Shown one piece after another: positions 24,707 through 33,982 of a stretch of DNA of 51,559 nucleotides. Origin of the DNA: a bacterium. GTDB lineage: Bacteria > UBA8248. How positions within the stretch are numbered: position 1 is the stretch's first letter; each line of letters begins with the position of its first letter. The stretch is from the NCBI GenBank assembly GCA_022825065.1, contig JAJDYR010000025.1:1-51559 (forward strand). The letters are read 5' to 3'. The notes under the pieces were generated by a model that did no database searches, had not been told where the DNA came from, and saw only the letters and a list, made by a program, of their open reading frames with translations. The translations under genes were made by a program, and so were the position numbers.

Positions 24707-25639
24707 GTGGAAGTTTTTGAGGGAGTAGACGCCTATGATCCTGAGGATTCTCCCTCGATATTGAGCATCGGGAATTTTGACGGCGTTCATCTCGCTCATA
24801 GAGAGATTTGCCGGTTCATCAAAGAAGAGGCCGCCCGGCGCGGAGGCCGGAGCGTCATACTGACGTTCGAGCCGCACCCTCTCTCCGTGGTTGCTCCTGA
24901 AAGACGCCCCCCATTGATGACGACCCTGGAAGAAAAACTGGCCCGCCTGGAAGACCGGAACGTCGACGCCGTGGTTATTGAGAAATTCACGCCCGCTCTG
25001 GCGCAGACCGAGGCGAGGGATTTCGTGCGGCAGATTATCGGCGAGGGCCTGAGAGCTTCGCTCGTGGTGATCGGCTTCAACTTCCGTTTCGGGAAAGGAC
25101 GTGCGGGAAACGTCGAACTCCTGCAGGAAGAGGGGGCGAGCGCCGGGTTCGAAACGCACGTGCTGGACCCTTATCTGTTCGAGGGAAGGCGGGTCAGCAG
25201 CACGGAAATACGAAAGCTGTTGCTGAGCGGAGCGGTCGAGGAGGCCGCGCGCCGGTTGGGGCAGCACCATATGATAGAGGGACGGGTGGTTCGCGGCGAC
25301 GGGCGGGGCCGGCAAATCGGCATACCGACGGCCAACTTGGACTATCCCCCCATCCTGATTCCCGAAAACGGGGTGTACGCCTCTCGGGTGCAGATTGATG
25401 GGCGGGAGGGCCGCCGATATCCCGCCGTGACGAACATCGGAAATCGTCCCACGTTCGATAAAAAGCAAGTAACTCTCGAAACCCACTTATTGGATTGGGA
25501 AGGGGATCTGTATGGGAAATCCATTCGAGTAGAGTTCGTCTCCCGCTTGCGCGAAGAGAAAAAGTTCTCGGGCCCCGAAGAACTCGTGCGGCAAATTCAT
25601 GTCGATATTGAAAACGGGCGGAAAAAATTGAGCCTCTAG
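24707..25639 (+). CDS. ribF: Bifunctional riboflavin kinase / FAD synthetase
   Basis: 310 aa, GTG start with AGGTGA upstream. The N-terminal nucleotidyltransferase half has IGNFDGVHLAH (21-31; the usual GVHLGH is GVHLAH), GFNFRFGKGRAGN and RVSSTEIRKLL. The C-terminal riboflavin kinase half has IGIPTANLDYP, NIGNRPTF and the DLYGK end motif. It converts riboflavin to FMN and FAD. Its 3' end overlaps the convergent LysE-type gene by 4 bp. FMN supply is relevant to the flavin monooxygenase at 31832, but no physical link is implied. Confidence 0.96.
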   Translation: MEVFEGVDAYDPEDSPSILSIGNFDGVHLAHREICRFIKEEAARRGGRSVILTFEPHPLSVVAPERRPPLMTTLEEKLARLEDRNVDAVVIEKFTPALAQTEARDFVRQIIGEGLRASLVVIGFNFRFGKGRAGNVELLQEEGASAGFETHVLDPYLFEGRRVSSTEIRKLLLSGAVEEAARRLGQHHMIEGRVVRGDGRGRQIGIPTANLDYPPILIPENGVYASRVQIDGREGRRYPAVTNIGNRPTFDKKQVTLETHLLDWEGDLYGKSIRVEFVSRLREEKKFSGPEELVRQIHVDIENGRKKLSL

Positions 25640-26262
25640 GCCATAAGTCCCACCAGGCCGTCGTAGATGAAGAAGACCCCGAAGCCCAGCATCACCCACG
25701 CACAGCCTTGTTCGATTCTCATCCAACCGGTTTCACTGATCATGCGGCTCCCCTGGTTCGACGACCATGTGATGAAAACGGCCCATACCGCATCCGCCAG
25801 CAGGTGAACGAAAATCATTCCCGCCAGACCGGCCAGCCATCCGAATTCGCTCGTTCGCGAGATGAGGCTGGCGCCGATGGTAAGCCACCACAGAATCCAA
25901 TACGGGTTCAAGAGGGTGAGCAGAATGCCGCCGGTGAGGGAGTTGCACTCGAGAACGCTATTTCCCTCGGGGGCGGATGCCCGGAAATTCTTGAATACGC
26001 CGCTCCCCAGATAGAGAAGGACGCCGCCACCCAGCAGGGAGACGCCTTCGCGTATCCCCTGGATTTCAAAAAAAGGCTGTAGCCCGGCATATAAGGCGAT
26101 GATCAGGGGAACTTCGGCCAGGGCGTGGCCGAGCGTGACCCGGATTCCCGCCCACGGGCTTTGCCTGCCGCGCGCGATGAGGAATGCCGTGAGAGGTCCC
26201 GGCGACATGACGCCGCTAAGCGAGATGACGGTGATGAATCCGTAGAATGCGAGGAGGTTCAT
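25636..26262 (-). CDS. LysE/RhtB-family exporter
   Basis: 208 aa, six predicted membrane helices. The family signature near the N-terminus (VMSPGPLTAFLIARGRQSPW) has the conserved Pro-Gly-Pro, and LLNPYWILWWLTIG follows mid-protein. LysE/RhtB proteins export amino acids or related small molecules by proton exchange; the substrate is not predictable. Its ATG overlaps the stop of the glutaredoxin-like gene (ATGA), so the two are co-translated. Confidence 0.9.
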   Translation of the reverse strand: MNLLAFYGFITVISLSGVMSPGPLTAFLIARGRQSPWAGIRVTLGHALAEVPLIIALYAGLQPFFEIQGIREGVSLLGGGVLLYLGSGVFKNFRASAPEGNSVLECNSLTGGILLTLLNPYWILWWLTIGASLISRTSEFGWLAGLAGMIFVHLLADAVWAVFITWSSNQGSRMISETGWMRIEQGCAWVMLGFGVFFIYDGLVGLMA

Positions 26263-26504
26263 GCCTGCGGTTCTGTCTCATCGAGCAGGCGGCGCAATCG
26301 CTTGACGTCCAGGTGAAATTTGAAAACCTTCGTTTCCCCCAGATAACCGACCGGCACCTCCTCGCCGTACTGGAGGATTAGCTCGGGGTCGGTATCCACG
26401 TCGACCTCATCGATCACGAGATTCGGGAAGTGCCGCATCATCGCCGCTTTCGCCTCATCGCATAGATGACACTCGCTTCGCGTATAGAGCGTGATTTTGG
26501 GCAT
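26259..26504 (-). CDS. Glutaredoxin-like (DUF836) thiol protein
   Basis: 81 aa from the ATG at 26504, with AGGGGAAG just upstream; the frame extends further but without homologous residues. MPKITLYTRSECHLCDEAKA carries the Cys12-His-Leu-Cys15 redox site, and EVPVGYLGE supplies the cis-Pro loop of a thioredoxin fold. It is probably a small cytoplasmic disulfide exchanger. It is upstream of and overlaps the LysE exporter gene. Confidence 0.88.
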   Translation of the reverse strand: MPKITLYTRSECHLCDEAKAAMMRHFPNLVIDEVDVDTDPELILQYGEEVPVGYLGETKVFKFHLDVKRLRRLLDETEPQA

Positions 26505-26649
26505 CTCTTCCCCTGGTTTGCCGGGTTCAGGTTCGAAGTTGTCTCCCCTTCCTCGGACTATAGCAAATGACGAGATAGTTTGATTCATCGGCTCGAATCC
26601 TTGACAACGCATTCGCCCCCCGATATAGGGAATGACTACCAATCTTCTC

Positions 26650-26736
26650 GCCGGAGTGGCGGAACTGGTAGACGCGCTAGATTCAGGTTCTAGTGGGCTT
26701 CGGCCCGTGGAGGTTCAAGTCCTCTCTCCGGCACCA
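26650..26736 (+). tRNA. tRNA-Leu (CAG)
   Basis: An 87-base class II tRNA with encoded CCA. The acceptor GCCGGAG (26650-26656) pairs with CTCCGGC (26726-26732), discriminator A, then CCA 26734-26736. The anticodon arm is CTAGA-TTCAGGT-TCTAG with anticodon CAG. The long variable arm (GTGGGCTTCGGCCCGT) and GGTTCAAGTCC T arm fit leucine. Confidence 0.97.
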
Positions 26737-26793
26737 GTAAAAAATGAAACCGCTTGAGGTAAAGCTCGCCTTTTTTCCTGTCCGGGAGGCTTC

Positions 26794-28047
26794 ATGAAGA
26801 TCGTCGAGGATAAACTTTCCAACGGGGTTCGCGTGGTGACGGCGGAACGCGCGGAATCGGCGGCCGTGGCGTTCCATATCTATTTCGGCTGCGGCGGCAG
26901 GCATGAGCGCGATGAAGTGGTGGGCGTTTCCCATGCGCTGGAACACATGGTCTTCAAGGGCACGCCTTCGAGAACGACGCTCGACATCGCGCGCGAGATG
27001 GAAGGCAACGGTGCTTCCATCAACGCGAACACCGCGCCCGAGCGCACCTGTTATCACTTCACGGCGCCGGCCGAAGCGTTCGCCACCGTCCTGGAAGTCT
27101 ATGCGGATGCGGTGAACAACTGCCTGCTGGACAAGGACGAGTGGGACCGGGAGCGGATGGTCATCCTCGAAGAGTTGAAGATGTATGAGGACATGCCGCG
27201 TATCTGGGTGTCGGATATGCTGGAGACCACCGTCTACAACCTGCAAATGGGCGTCATCGGGGACCGGGAGACCATCAACGCGATAGAACCCGAGCATATG
27301 CGCGAGCTGATAGAGAAATGGTATACCCCCGGCAACACGGTGATATCCGTGGCGGGCGGCGTGAAACACGAGGAGGTGATGGCGCTCTCCGAGCGATATT
27401 TCGGAGAGCGAACCGGCAGCGAGGAGAAGCCTCTCTCTCCCGGCTTGCCCGGGGAGAGCAAAGCCAAAATCGTGGATCAGGCCCGCCAGACGGATCAGGT
27501 GAATCTCGCACTCGGGTTTCGCGCCTTCGGCCTCAATCACGAAGACGCCGGCCCGCTTCGCGTGATGTGCAACATACTGGGCGGCAAGATGAGCAGCAGA
27601 TTATTCACCGAAGTGCGCGAAAAGCGGGGTCTTGCCTACAGCGTGGGCGCCGCGCCACACCGCTACACCGATACGGGCATGATTGAACTGAAAGCGGGCG
27701 TGGCGCTTGAAAAGGCGGTGGAGGCGACCGAGGTGATGCTCTCCGAAACGGGAAAGTTCAAGACCGAACCCGTAACGAGTCAGGAATTGGCCGAAGCGAA
27801 GCGCTACATCAAGGGCAATCTCCAGATACACGAGAGTTCGCAATACCACGCGGGCCGAAACGGCTCGAACCTCATGCTCAAAGGCAAAATTTACCCCGTG
27901 GAGGAAGAGTTGGCCGATATCGACGCCGTGGGTGAGCAGGATATCCAGCGCGTGGCCAATGAAGTGTTTCAGGAAGACCGATTGACGGGCGCCGTGATCG
28001 CGGAGCGAGAACTCGGCACCGAACTCGAAGCTGTGCTTAAAATTTAG
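26794..28047 (+). CDS. M16-family zinc peptidase (processing protease-like)
   Basis: 417 aa. The inverted zinc motif His47-Ala-Leu-Glu50-His51 lies in SHALEHMVFKGT, with the distal Glu around 126-127 in VILEELKMYEDMP. The second domain contains REKRGLAYSV, the substrate-binding Arg/Tyr pair region. Bacterial homologues resemble mitochondrial processing peptidase and PqqL, and degrade or trim peptides. There is no signal peptide, so it may be cytoplasmic. It follows tRNA-Leu by 57 bp; TCCGGGAGG lies upstream of the ATG. Confidence 0.93.
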   Translation: MKIVEDKLSNGVRVVTAERAESAAVAFHIYFGCGGRHERDEVVGVSHALEHMVFKGTPSRTTLDIAREMEGNGASINANTAPERTCYHFTAPAEAFATVLEVYADAVNNCLLDKDEWDRERMVILEELKMYEDMPRIWVSDMLETTVYNLQMGVIGDRETINAIEPEHMRELIEKWYTPGNTVISVAGGVKHEEVMALSERYFGERTGSEEKPLSPGLPGESKAKIVDQARQTDQVNLALGFRAFGLNHEDAGPLRVMCNILGGKMSSRLFTEVREKRGLAYSVGAAPHRYTDTGMIELKAGVALEKAVEATEVMLSETGKFKTEPVTSQELAEAKRYIKGNLQIHESSQYHAGRNGSNLMLKGKIYPVEEELADIDAVGEQDIQRVANEVFQEDRLTGAVIAERELGTELEAVLKI

Positions 28048-28072
28048 CCTTCCAAATCAAACCTGCGAAACG

Positions 28073-30097
28073 CTAGCGAGTCGCCCCTTCCACAGCGGGA
28101 CGGGGGCTGCCAAGAAGGATGACGGTTCGTCTGTTTCTGGCGCGGCCCTCTTCGCTGTCGTTGTCCGCCACGGGACGGTAGAACGAATGCCCGGTCGCCG
28201 ACATGCGCGCGGGCGATATGTTTTTCGATTCCAGGAATTTGACGATGGCGATAGCGCGTGCGAACGAAAGCTCCCAATTCGATGGGTAGCGATCGAGCAG
28301 GTTGCCTTTGATGGGCCGGTTGTCCGTATGCCCTTCTATGCGGATCATCTTGTCCGTTTGTTTCTGGAGAAACTCCGCGATTTTCGAAAGCGTTTCGAAG
28401 CCTTTCTCCCTGAGCGTGGCGCTGCCGGAATCGAACAAGAGGCTGTTTACGATGGTGAGGCGGAGCAGATCTTTGGTCCGCTGGAGGCTGACGTGTTGTT
28501 CCTTGAGCTTGCCGCTCATTTCGCTCAGGTCCGATTCCAGCCTTTTGGCTCGTTCGGCTTCTTCGAGCGCTCTCTTTTCCAGGACTTTCGAGCGCGCGAT
28601 AGCCAGCGTGTGTTTCTTGATCGTTTCCGACAGACTCAGATTCGTCTGATCCAGCTTGTTCTTGATTAGCTCGGCCACGGAGGTTTTCTCGCCGATCAGC
28701 TGGCTCATCTCCTGTATCTGCGCCTTTTGAAGCTCCCTGGCTTTCGTGAGGCGCCCTATCTCTTCGGCTCTTATTCTCGCGAGTTCTGCATTCCGCGCAT
28801 TCGCTTTTTCCACCTTCGCGCGCGTCTGGCGCTCATTATCCAGGCTTGTGCGGATTTGGTTGAGCGCGAGTTCCAGATTTTGCGCTTTCGTTTTCTCTCG
28901 CGCGATCCCGGCGTTTTTCTCCGTAATCATCCGGCCCATTTCCTGAACCTGGGTTTTGAGGAGTGCTCTGGTTTTTTCGAGACGGGCTATTTCCTCGGTT
29001 CGCTTCCTGGCAAGTTCGCCATTTAAGGCTTTTACTTTCTCTGTTGTTGCTGTTGTCTTGGATATAGCGGTGATATCATTTTTTTTCGCTTCTTTCTGCT
29101 CGGACGCGATGAGCTTGTCCATTCTCAGAACCTGGGCTTCGAGAATGCCCCGGACGCTTTCGAGACGTTTAATCTCTTTGGCCCGCTCGGCTGCGAACTC
29201 GAGGCTTTGTTTGCTCAATTTATCAACCAGCGCCTGTGTTTTGCGGTCGCTCTTGAGGTTCGCCTGAATTCGTTTGAGGGCGATTTCGAATTTTCGGGCT
29301 TTCTCTTTTTCCTGCTCGACAGCGGCGCTTTTCTCCGCGATGAGTCGGCTCGTCTCTTTGGTCTGGGCTTCGAGTCGCTTTATGTCTTCGGCCCGGCTGG
29401 CAGCCAGCTCAATGTTGGCTTTGTTCGCCTTTTCGGCCTTGGCGCGTAATCTGCTCTGGTAATTGAGGGAGGCTTCGATGATGTCCGCTACGGCTTTGAG
29501 GTTTCGGATTTCGGCTTTTTGCTGTTTGATCCCCTCGTCTTTCTTCGCAGCGAGTCGGCTCGACTCTTCGGTCTGCGCTTCGAGACGCTTTAATTCTTCG
29601 GATCTTGCATTGCGTTCGCTCGCAAGAGTTGTTTGATTTTCTTTGAGAGCGGCTTCGAGGCGTATTATCTCTTCGGCTCGACCGGCGGCGAGTTCGACGT
29701 TTTGTTGGTTTGATTTTTCAACTTCGGCGCGCGCCTTACGCTCGTTATCGAGGGCGGTCTGGTTTTCCTGGAGCGCGGCCTCAAGGCTTTGAATTTTCGC
29801 TTGGTCCTGCTCGATAGCGGCGCTTTTCTCGGTGACGCGCCTGTCCAGCTCTTCCATCTGCGTCTTGGCGGAGGCAACCTCTTTTGCGAGCTGGGACTCC
29901 AGACTCTTCATCTTCTGGTCTATGTCTTTGAGGCCCTGAATTTCGCTTTTGAGCTTGGCGGAACTCTCTTTTTCTGTTTTGAGTTCGGCTTCACGCTGTT
30001 GGAGCAGATCTTTTGTCGATTGGGATTGCTGGGCGAAATATCCTGTCCCGCCGAGCAGAATGGCGATAATCGCCCCTATGGAGATGCGAAGCCCCAC
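28073..30097 (-). CDS. Inner-membrane-anchored giant coiled coil with OmpA-like C-terminal domain
   Basis: 674 aa, GTG start with GGAG seven bases upstream. One membrane helix at about 5-22 is followed by ~510 residues of charged, Glu/Lys/Ala-rich heptads. They include about five internal repeats of ~70 aa built on NERxxRAxVEKxNxxNxELA followed by RAEEIxRLE. The C-terminal ~125 aa (from 545) form an OmpA/MotB peptidoglycan-binding domain: FDSGSATL (555-562), IEGHTDNRP (about 587-595), SNWELSFARA and RARNRRTVI. The topology suggests a tether between inner membrane and murein. It converges with the M16 gene. The specific role is unknown. Confidence 0.88.
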   Translation of the reverse strand: MGLRISIGAIIAILLGGTGYFAQQSQSTKDLLQQREAELKTEKESSAKLKSEIQGLKDIDQKMKSLESQLAKEVASAKTQMEELDRRVTEKSAAIEQDQAKIQSLEAALQENQTALDNERKARAEVEKSNQQNVELAAGRAEEIIRLEAALKENQTTLASERNARSEELKRLEAQTEESSRLAAKKDEGIKQQKAEIRNLKAVADIIEASLNYQSRLRAKAEKANKANIELAASRAEDIKRLEAQTKETSRLIAEKSAAVEQEKEKARKFEIALKRIQANLKSDRKTQALVDKLSKQSLEFAAERAKEIKRLESVRGILEAQVLRMDKLIASEQKEAKKNDITAISKTTATTEKVKALNGELARKRTEEIARLEKTRALLKTQVQEMGRMITEKNAGIAREKTKAQNLELALNQIRTSLDNERQTRAKVEKANARNAELARIRAEEIGRLTKARELQKAQIQEMSQLIGEKTSVAELIKNKLDQTNLSLSETIKKHTLAIARSKVLEKRALEEAERAKRLESDLSEMSGKLKEQHVSLQRTKDLLRLTIVNSLLFDSGSATLREKGFETLSKIAEFLQKQTDKMIRIEGHTDNRPIKGNLLDRYPSNWELSFARAIAIVKFLESKNISPARMSATGHSFYRPVADNDSEEGRARNRRTVILLGSPRPAVEGATR

Positions 30098-30259
30098 GGT
30101 TATTCTCCTGCCAGGGCGATGGTAGGTGTTACGTCTTTCATAATTCTGATTATATCACTCATTGTCGGGAAATTGGAAGAGACAAACCATAGTTGCGGTG
30201 CTATCAAGGCAATGCCGGGGCCGAAGCCCCGGCTTTGTGGATGGGTATGGTTGCCTTGC

Positions 30260-30970
30260 TCATTCGCGTGAAGCGCCCAGAAGCTGCGTGAGGTAAATGA
30301 ACATCATGATGAAATCGAGGTAGAGTTCGAGCGCCGCCATGATGGAGGCGCGCCTGCCCGTTTCGTTGTCCGTGTCCTGGGTGTAGGCGTATTCCTTCAT
30401 CTTCTGGGTGTCATAGGCCGTCAGACCCGCAAAGATGAGAACGCCCAGAACACTGATGGCGAAATGAACGGCGGAACTGCCCACGAAGATGTTGACGACG
30501 CTCGCGAGGATGATGCCGATGAGTCCCACCATGCAGAAGTTGCCCACGCCCGAGAGGTCTTTTTTCGTCACGAAGGCGAAGAGGGTCAGCCCGCCGAACG
30601 CGCCGCCGGTGACGAAAAACGCCTGGGCCACGGAGGTGAACGTGTAGCGCAGGAGCAGGGTGGAAACGGTGACGCCCAGCGTCGCGCTGTAGAGCAGAAA
30701 CAGAACCGCGCCCGCCTGCCAGCCTTTGCTGCGCATCACCGGCCTGATGGAGAAAACCAGGGCGAGTTGAACGCCGATGACCAGAAATACCGAGATGGAG
30801 CTTCCGAATATGAACTGGATGGCGGCGGGGCTGGATGCGACGTAGAGCGCGCTGAAGCCCGTAACGAATAGCCCCAGCGTCATCCAGCCGTAGACGCGCT
30901 GCATGAACGCGGCGGCGTCTTGTGCGATGACGCGTTGCCCGGTCGAGCGAGTGAAGTCTTGAGAGCGCAT
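30260..30970 (-). CDS. Bax inhibitor-1 (YccA/YbhL) family membrane protein
   Basis: 236 aa with seven hydrophobic helices. The family motifs SVLGVLIFAGLTAYDTQKMKE near the C-terminus (the Asp is part of the pH-sensing pair in structural studies) and LELYLDFIMMFIYLTQLLG are clear. Bacterial members are calcium leak channels or modulators of FtsH; which applies here cannot be read from the sequence. A good AGGAGG sits before the ATG. Confidence 0.94.
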   Translation of the reverse strand: MRSQDFTRSTGQRVIAQDAAAFMQRVYGWMTLGLFVTGFSALYVASSPAAIQFIFGSSISVFLVIGVQLALVFSIRPVMRSKGWQAGAVLFLLYSATLGVTVSTLLLRYTFTSVAQAFFVTGGAFGGLTLFAFVTKKDLSGVGNFCMVGLIGIILASVVNIFVGSSAVHFAISVLGVLIFAGLTAYDTQKMKEYAYTQDTDNETGRRASIMAALELYLDFIMMFIYLTQLLGASRE

Positions 30971-31191
30971 TTCAGAAATCCTCCTGGATTATCCAATCAT
31001 TTGGTATCTTAGGCGAAGCGGCCGAAGTTTATTCACGAATCGGTGAATTCATATCCTCCAAACGCAAGGATATTACCGTACAACCGCTAATATATCCCAT
31101 TTGATGAATGTTTCAAGACCCGAAATTGTGGTTTCTTGCATCGGCGGCATGTTCAATCAATGCTCAAGAAACATCCGTGAGGAAGCGCGGG

Positions 31192-31231
31192 TTGACTTGG
31201 ATTGTAAGGCCCCATATAATTAGGCCCCATA
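31192..31231 (+). promoter_or_regulatory. Sigma-70 promoter with repeated AGGCCCCATA operator-like site (MarR gene)
   Basis: TTGACT (31192-31197), 17 bp, TATAAT (31215-31220). The decamer AGGCCCCATA occurs at 31207-31216, overlapping the -10, and again at 31222-31231 covering the probable transcription start. Two sites 15 bp apart fit autoregulation by the MarR-family gene that starts at 31256; that is inference. Confidence 0.75.
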
Positions 31232-31255
31232 GCATTTTGTTCTCGGAGCAAACCC

Positions 31256-31798
31256 ATGTTCTATATGAAAGAACTGCCGAACGAGGAAGATTTCAGGCCT
31301 CTCGTGCCGGAGTATTCCTCTCTGGATACATCCTCCGTCATGTTGTTTTATCTTTTCTTGCAGGTCGGCAGTGATATGCTTACTGCCTTTGAAACGTACC
31401 TGGCCAATCACGGCGTATCGCAGGGCAGGTTTATCGTTTTATTGCTGCTGCTGCGTTCGCAAATGAGAAACAACGGTTCGGGCCTCAGCCCGTCGGAGTT
31501 GGCCGGGCAGGCGGGCGTGACGCGCGCGACGATGACCGGGTTGATGAAGGGACTTCAGCGCGACGGACTCATCGAGCGTTTCAGCCACGATGGTGACAGG
31601 AGGAAAGTCATCGTGCGCCTGACGCCCAAGGGAAAAGAGAGCCTGCACGCCATTTTCCCGGACTATTACTCACGCATAGCGGATCTCATGAATGATTTGG
31701 AGGACGATGAAAGGGAGAGGCTATCCAGGCTTCTCCATAAAGTGAAAAATAAAATGAATTTATCTAAACAAGCGCTGGCCTCCGGCGCCCGAGGGTGA
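31256..31798 (+). CDS. MarR-family transcriptional regulator
   Basis: 180 aa, CGGAG upstream of the ATG. The winged helix lies at about 75-130: LSPSELAGQAGVTRATMTGL (recognition helix) and DGLIERFSHDGDRRKVIVRL (the wing with the conserved Asp-Arg-Arg). N- and C-terminal helices form the dimer interface. MarR proteins usually repress adjacent genes and respond to phenolic or oxidant ligands. It lies directly before the LLM monooxygenase and has a strong promoter with repeated sites. Confidence 0.93.
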   Translation: MFYMKELPNEEDFRPLVPEYSSLDTSSVMLFYLFLQVGSDMLTAFETYLANHGVSQGRFIVLLLLLRSQMRNNGSGLSPSELAGQAGVTRATMTGLMKGLQRDGLIERFSHDGDRRKVIVRLTPKGKESLHAIFPDYYSRIADLMNDLEDDERERLSRLLHKVKNKMNLSKQALASGARG

Positions 31799-31831
31799 AG
31801 AAAATCTCTGTCGAGAAAGGAGAATAAGGCG

Positions 31832-33076
31832 ATGGCAAAACCCAAAGTGATCATCCAGCTATACCCCATGCTGCCGACGGAAAACCGGGAGGAGCGCGAG
31901 CAGAAAAGGCCCCTGGCCAGGGACAAGGATTTGTACCATCACGTGCTTCATGAATGGGTCGACATCGTAAAGGCCGCGGATGAGATGGGTGTCTGGGGCA
32001 TCAGCACCATCGAGCACCACCTGCATTCGGAGGGTTACGAGGTAGGTCCCAATCCGGGCGTTCTCAACGCCTGGTGGGCCAATCACGTCAAGAATGCGCG
32101 GGTGGGCGCGCTGGGTTACGTCATGGCGACGCAGGATCCGATTCGCGTGGCCGAGGAGACGGCGATTCTCGACCACATCACCAAAGGGAAGTTCTTCTGC
32201 GGCTTGGCGCGCGGGTACCAGTCCAGATGGTCGAACGTCCTGGGGCAGTTCAGCGACACCCGGGCCACCGTCTCCGACGCCCTCGGCGGGGCCGACGACG
32301 TGAAGAACCGCGACATTTTTGAAGAACGCGTCGAGATGCTCCTGAAATTCTGGCAGGAAGACTCGGTGGACGTGAAGGGGAATTACTACGAGATTCCCTA
32401 CCCGTATGAGGATGGCATCGATTACCCGGCCTGGAAGAGCGCCCGGGACGCCGGCGGAATCGGCGAGATCGGCGACGACAATCGGGTGCGAAAGGTGAGC
32501 GTCGTTCCCAAGCCCTATCAGGATCCTTATCCGCCCGTGTTCCAGGCGGTGAGCGCGAGCCCGGATTCCATCAAATTCGCGGCGAGGCACGGGTTCCGGC
32601 CCGTGTATTTCACCAAACTGGAAAAGATGGAGGAATTCTCCCACCTCTACGTGGAAGAAGCGGCCAAGGCGGGCCACAATTTCGCGCATGGCGAGCGGCA
32701 GTGCGTCTGCCGGTGGATCCATGTGACGGACACCGAAGAAGAATACGACGAGAAGCTCAAGAACTACGATCAGGACATCTACCAGAATTTCTACGTGCCC
32801 TTCTTCCCGCAGTTCCCGGACGACACGGAGAGCATCGACTGGATCCAGAACATCAAGGAAAGCGGCATCTTCCTGGGCGGTCCGGTGGACAGGCTCAAGC
32901 GAGAATGGGAGGAAACGTACGAGAAAGTGCCCTCGGAATTCATCACGCTCATCTGGCACTACGCGCAATGCCCCAAGGAAGAGGTCATTTACGAGCTTGA
33001 GACGTTCATGACGAAGATATGGCCCGACCTCGAGTGTCCGGTGTCGAACGGCGTCACGGTCGGCGGCGTCGCCTGA
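31832..33076 (+). CDS. LLM-class flavin-dependent monooxygenase
   Basis: 414 aa luciferase-like TIM-barrel protein, with AAAGGAG before the ATG. Features: WGISTIEHHLHSEGY (typical E-H-H strand), YVMATQDPIRVAEETAILDH, GKFFCGLARGYQ, and the barrel's later GPVDRLKREWEE with an insert around 215-245. Such enzymes use reduced FMN and O2 to hydroxylate or cleave substrates. It is preceded by a MarR regulator and followed by a terminator and a cyclase-family hydrolase; the substrate is unknown. Confidence 0.9.
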   Translation: MAKPKVIIQLYPMLPTENREEREQKRPLARDKDLYHHVLHEWVDIVKAADEMGVWGISTIEHHLHSEGYEVGPNPGVLNAWWANHVKNARVGALGYVMATQDPIRVAEETAILDHITKGKFFCGLARGYQSRWSNVLGQFSDTRATVSDALGGADDVKNRDIFEERVEMLLKFWQEDSVDVKGNYYEIPYPYEDGIDYPAWKSARDAGGIGEIGDDNRVRKVSVVPKPYQDPYPPVFQAVSASPDSIKFAARHGFRPVYFTKLEKMEEFSHLYVEEAAKAGHNFAHGERQCVCRWIHVTDTEEEYDEKLKNYDQDIYQNFYVPFFPQFPDDTESIDWIQNIKESGIFLGGPVDRLKREWEETYEKVPSEFITLIWHYAQCPKEEVIYELETFMTKIWPDLECPVSNGVTVGGVA

Positions 33077-33092
33077 TTTTTGTTGACGATGA

Positions 33093-33121
33093 AGCTCCCG
33101 CATTCACGTGCGGGGGCTTTT
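33093..33121 (+). terminator. Rho-independent terminator after the LLM gene
   Basis: AGCTCCCGCA (33093-33102) pairs with TGCGGGGGCT (33109-33118) with one G-U pair and a 6-base loop, followed by TTTT. The cyclase gene's ribosome binding site begins 12 bp later, so readthrough probably feeds it. Confidence 0.7.
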
Positions 33122-33146
33122 CGGATTGTTTGTTGAGGAGACGAGC

Positions 33147-33860
33147 ATGTACGAAATTATCGATCTGAGCCAGGAGATCTACACCGGCGCACCCAGATTT
33201 CCCGGACACCCGGCCACCGAAATCGAATACGTCGCCCGGCACGAAGACGCGGCCAATGCGCCGATCAAGCCCAAGGACATCACGTATGCGGCCATGATGC
33301 TCCACATGTGCGATCACGGGCCGACGCACACCGATTCGGTCAGCCATATCGATGAGCGCGAAACGGCGCCCAATATCGATCAGGCGCCACTCGAATGGTT
33401 CATCACCCGGGCGATCGCGCTGGATTTCACGGGCAAGGTGGAGCCGATGGAGGAGATATCCTTACAGCTCTTGCAGGATGAGCTTTCGGCGACGAATCTC
33501 ACGCCCCCCAAAGACGGCACGTTCCTCTTCACGGGCGGGCATTTCAAGCGCACCTATCCGACGGACGATTACCTTAACACCTACCCGGGTCTGGGTTACG
33601 ACGCCGCGAACTTCCTCTATCGCGAATGCGGCGTGGTGAACATCGGCCAGGATGCGCCCAGCATCGACGCCGGCGTGAACACCATAGAGCTGACGTTCCC
33701 CTGCCATGTGCTTTGCCGGGAACTTCAGCGCCACAACACGGAGAATCTCGCGAATATCGAAGCGGTGGCGGGGAAGGAATTTCTCTATGTGGGACTCCCG
33801 CTCAGGATTCGCGCGGGCACCGGCTCTCCCATCCGGGCCGTCGCCGTCATGAACCTTTAA
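33147..33860 (+). CDS. Cyclase/kynurenine formamidase-like metal-dependent hydrolase
   Basis: 237 aa from the ATG at 33147 with TTGAGGAG upstream. The metal site follows the family pattern HxGTHxDxxxH as HGPTHTDSVSHID. C-terminal LCRELQRHNTENLANIE is the conserved helix, with the catalytic His-Glu neighbourhood. PF04199 members open cyclic amides or hydrolyse formamides and also close rings. Together with the upstream monooxygenase, a short catabolic or detoxifying pathway is plausible; the substrate is unknown. Confidence 0.87.
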   Translation: MYEIIDLSQEIYTGAPRFPGHPATEIEYVARHEDAANAPIKPKDITYAAMMLHMCDHGPTHTDSVSHIDERETAPNIDQAPLEWFITRAIALDFTGKVEPMEEISLQLLQDELSATNLTPPKDGTFLFTGGHFKRTYPTDDYLNTYPGLGYDAANFLYRECGVVNIGQDAPSIDAGVNTIELTFPCHVLCRELQRHNTENLANIEAVAGKEFLYVGLPLRIRAGTGSPIRAVAVMNL

Positions 33861-33982
33861 TCAGGCGGGGAAATCTTCGTTTTGTCATGCGTTAGCCGGG
33901 GGCGAGCATCCCCCGAATCGCTTTGCCGCCATCATGGTTTTCGAGCGAGAGGGTTTCTCGTTTTGTGAGGAGATTCTGAGAC

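Noticed and set aside
24473..25486. Minus-strand ORF overlapping ribF
   Set aside because: Antisense to ribF, which has all nucleotidyltransferase and kinase motifs; no ribosome binding site.
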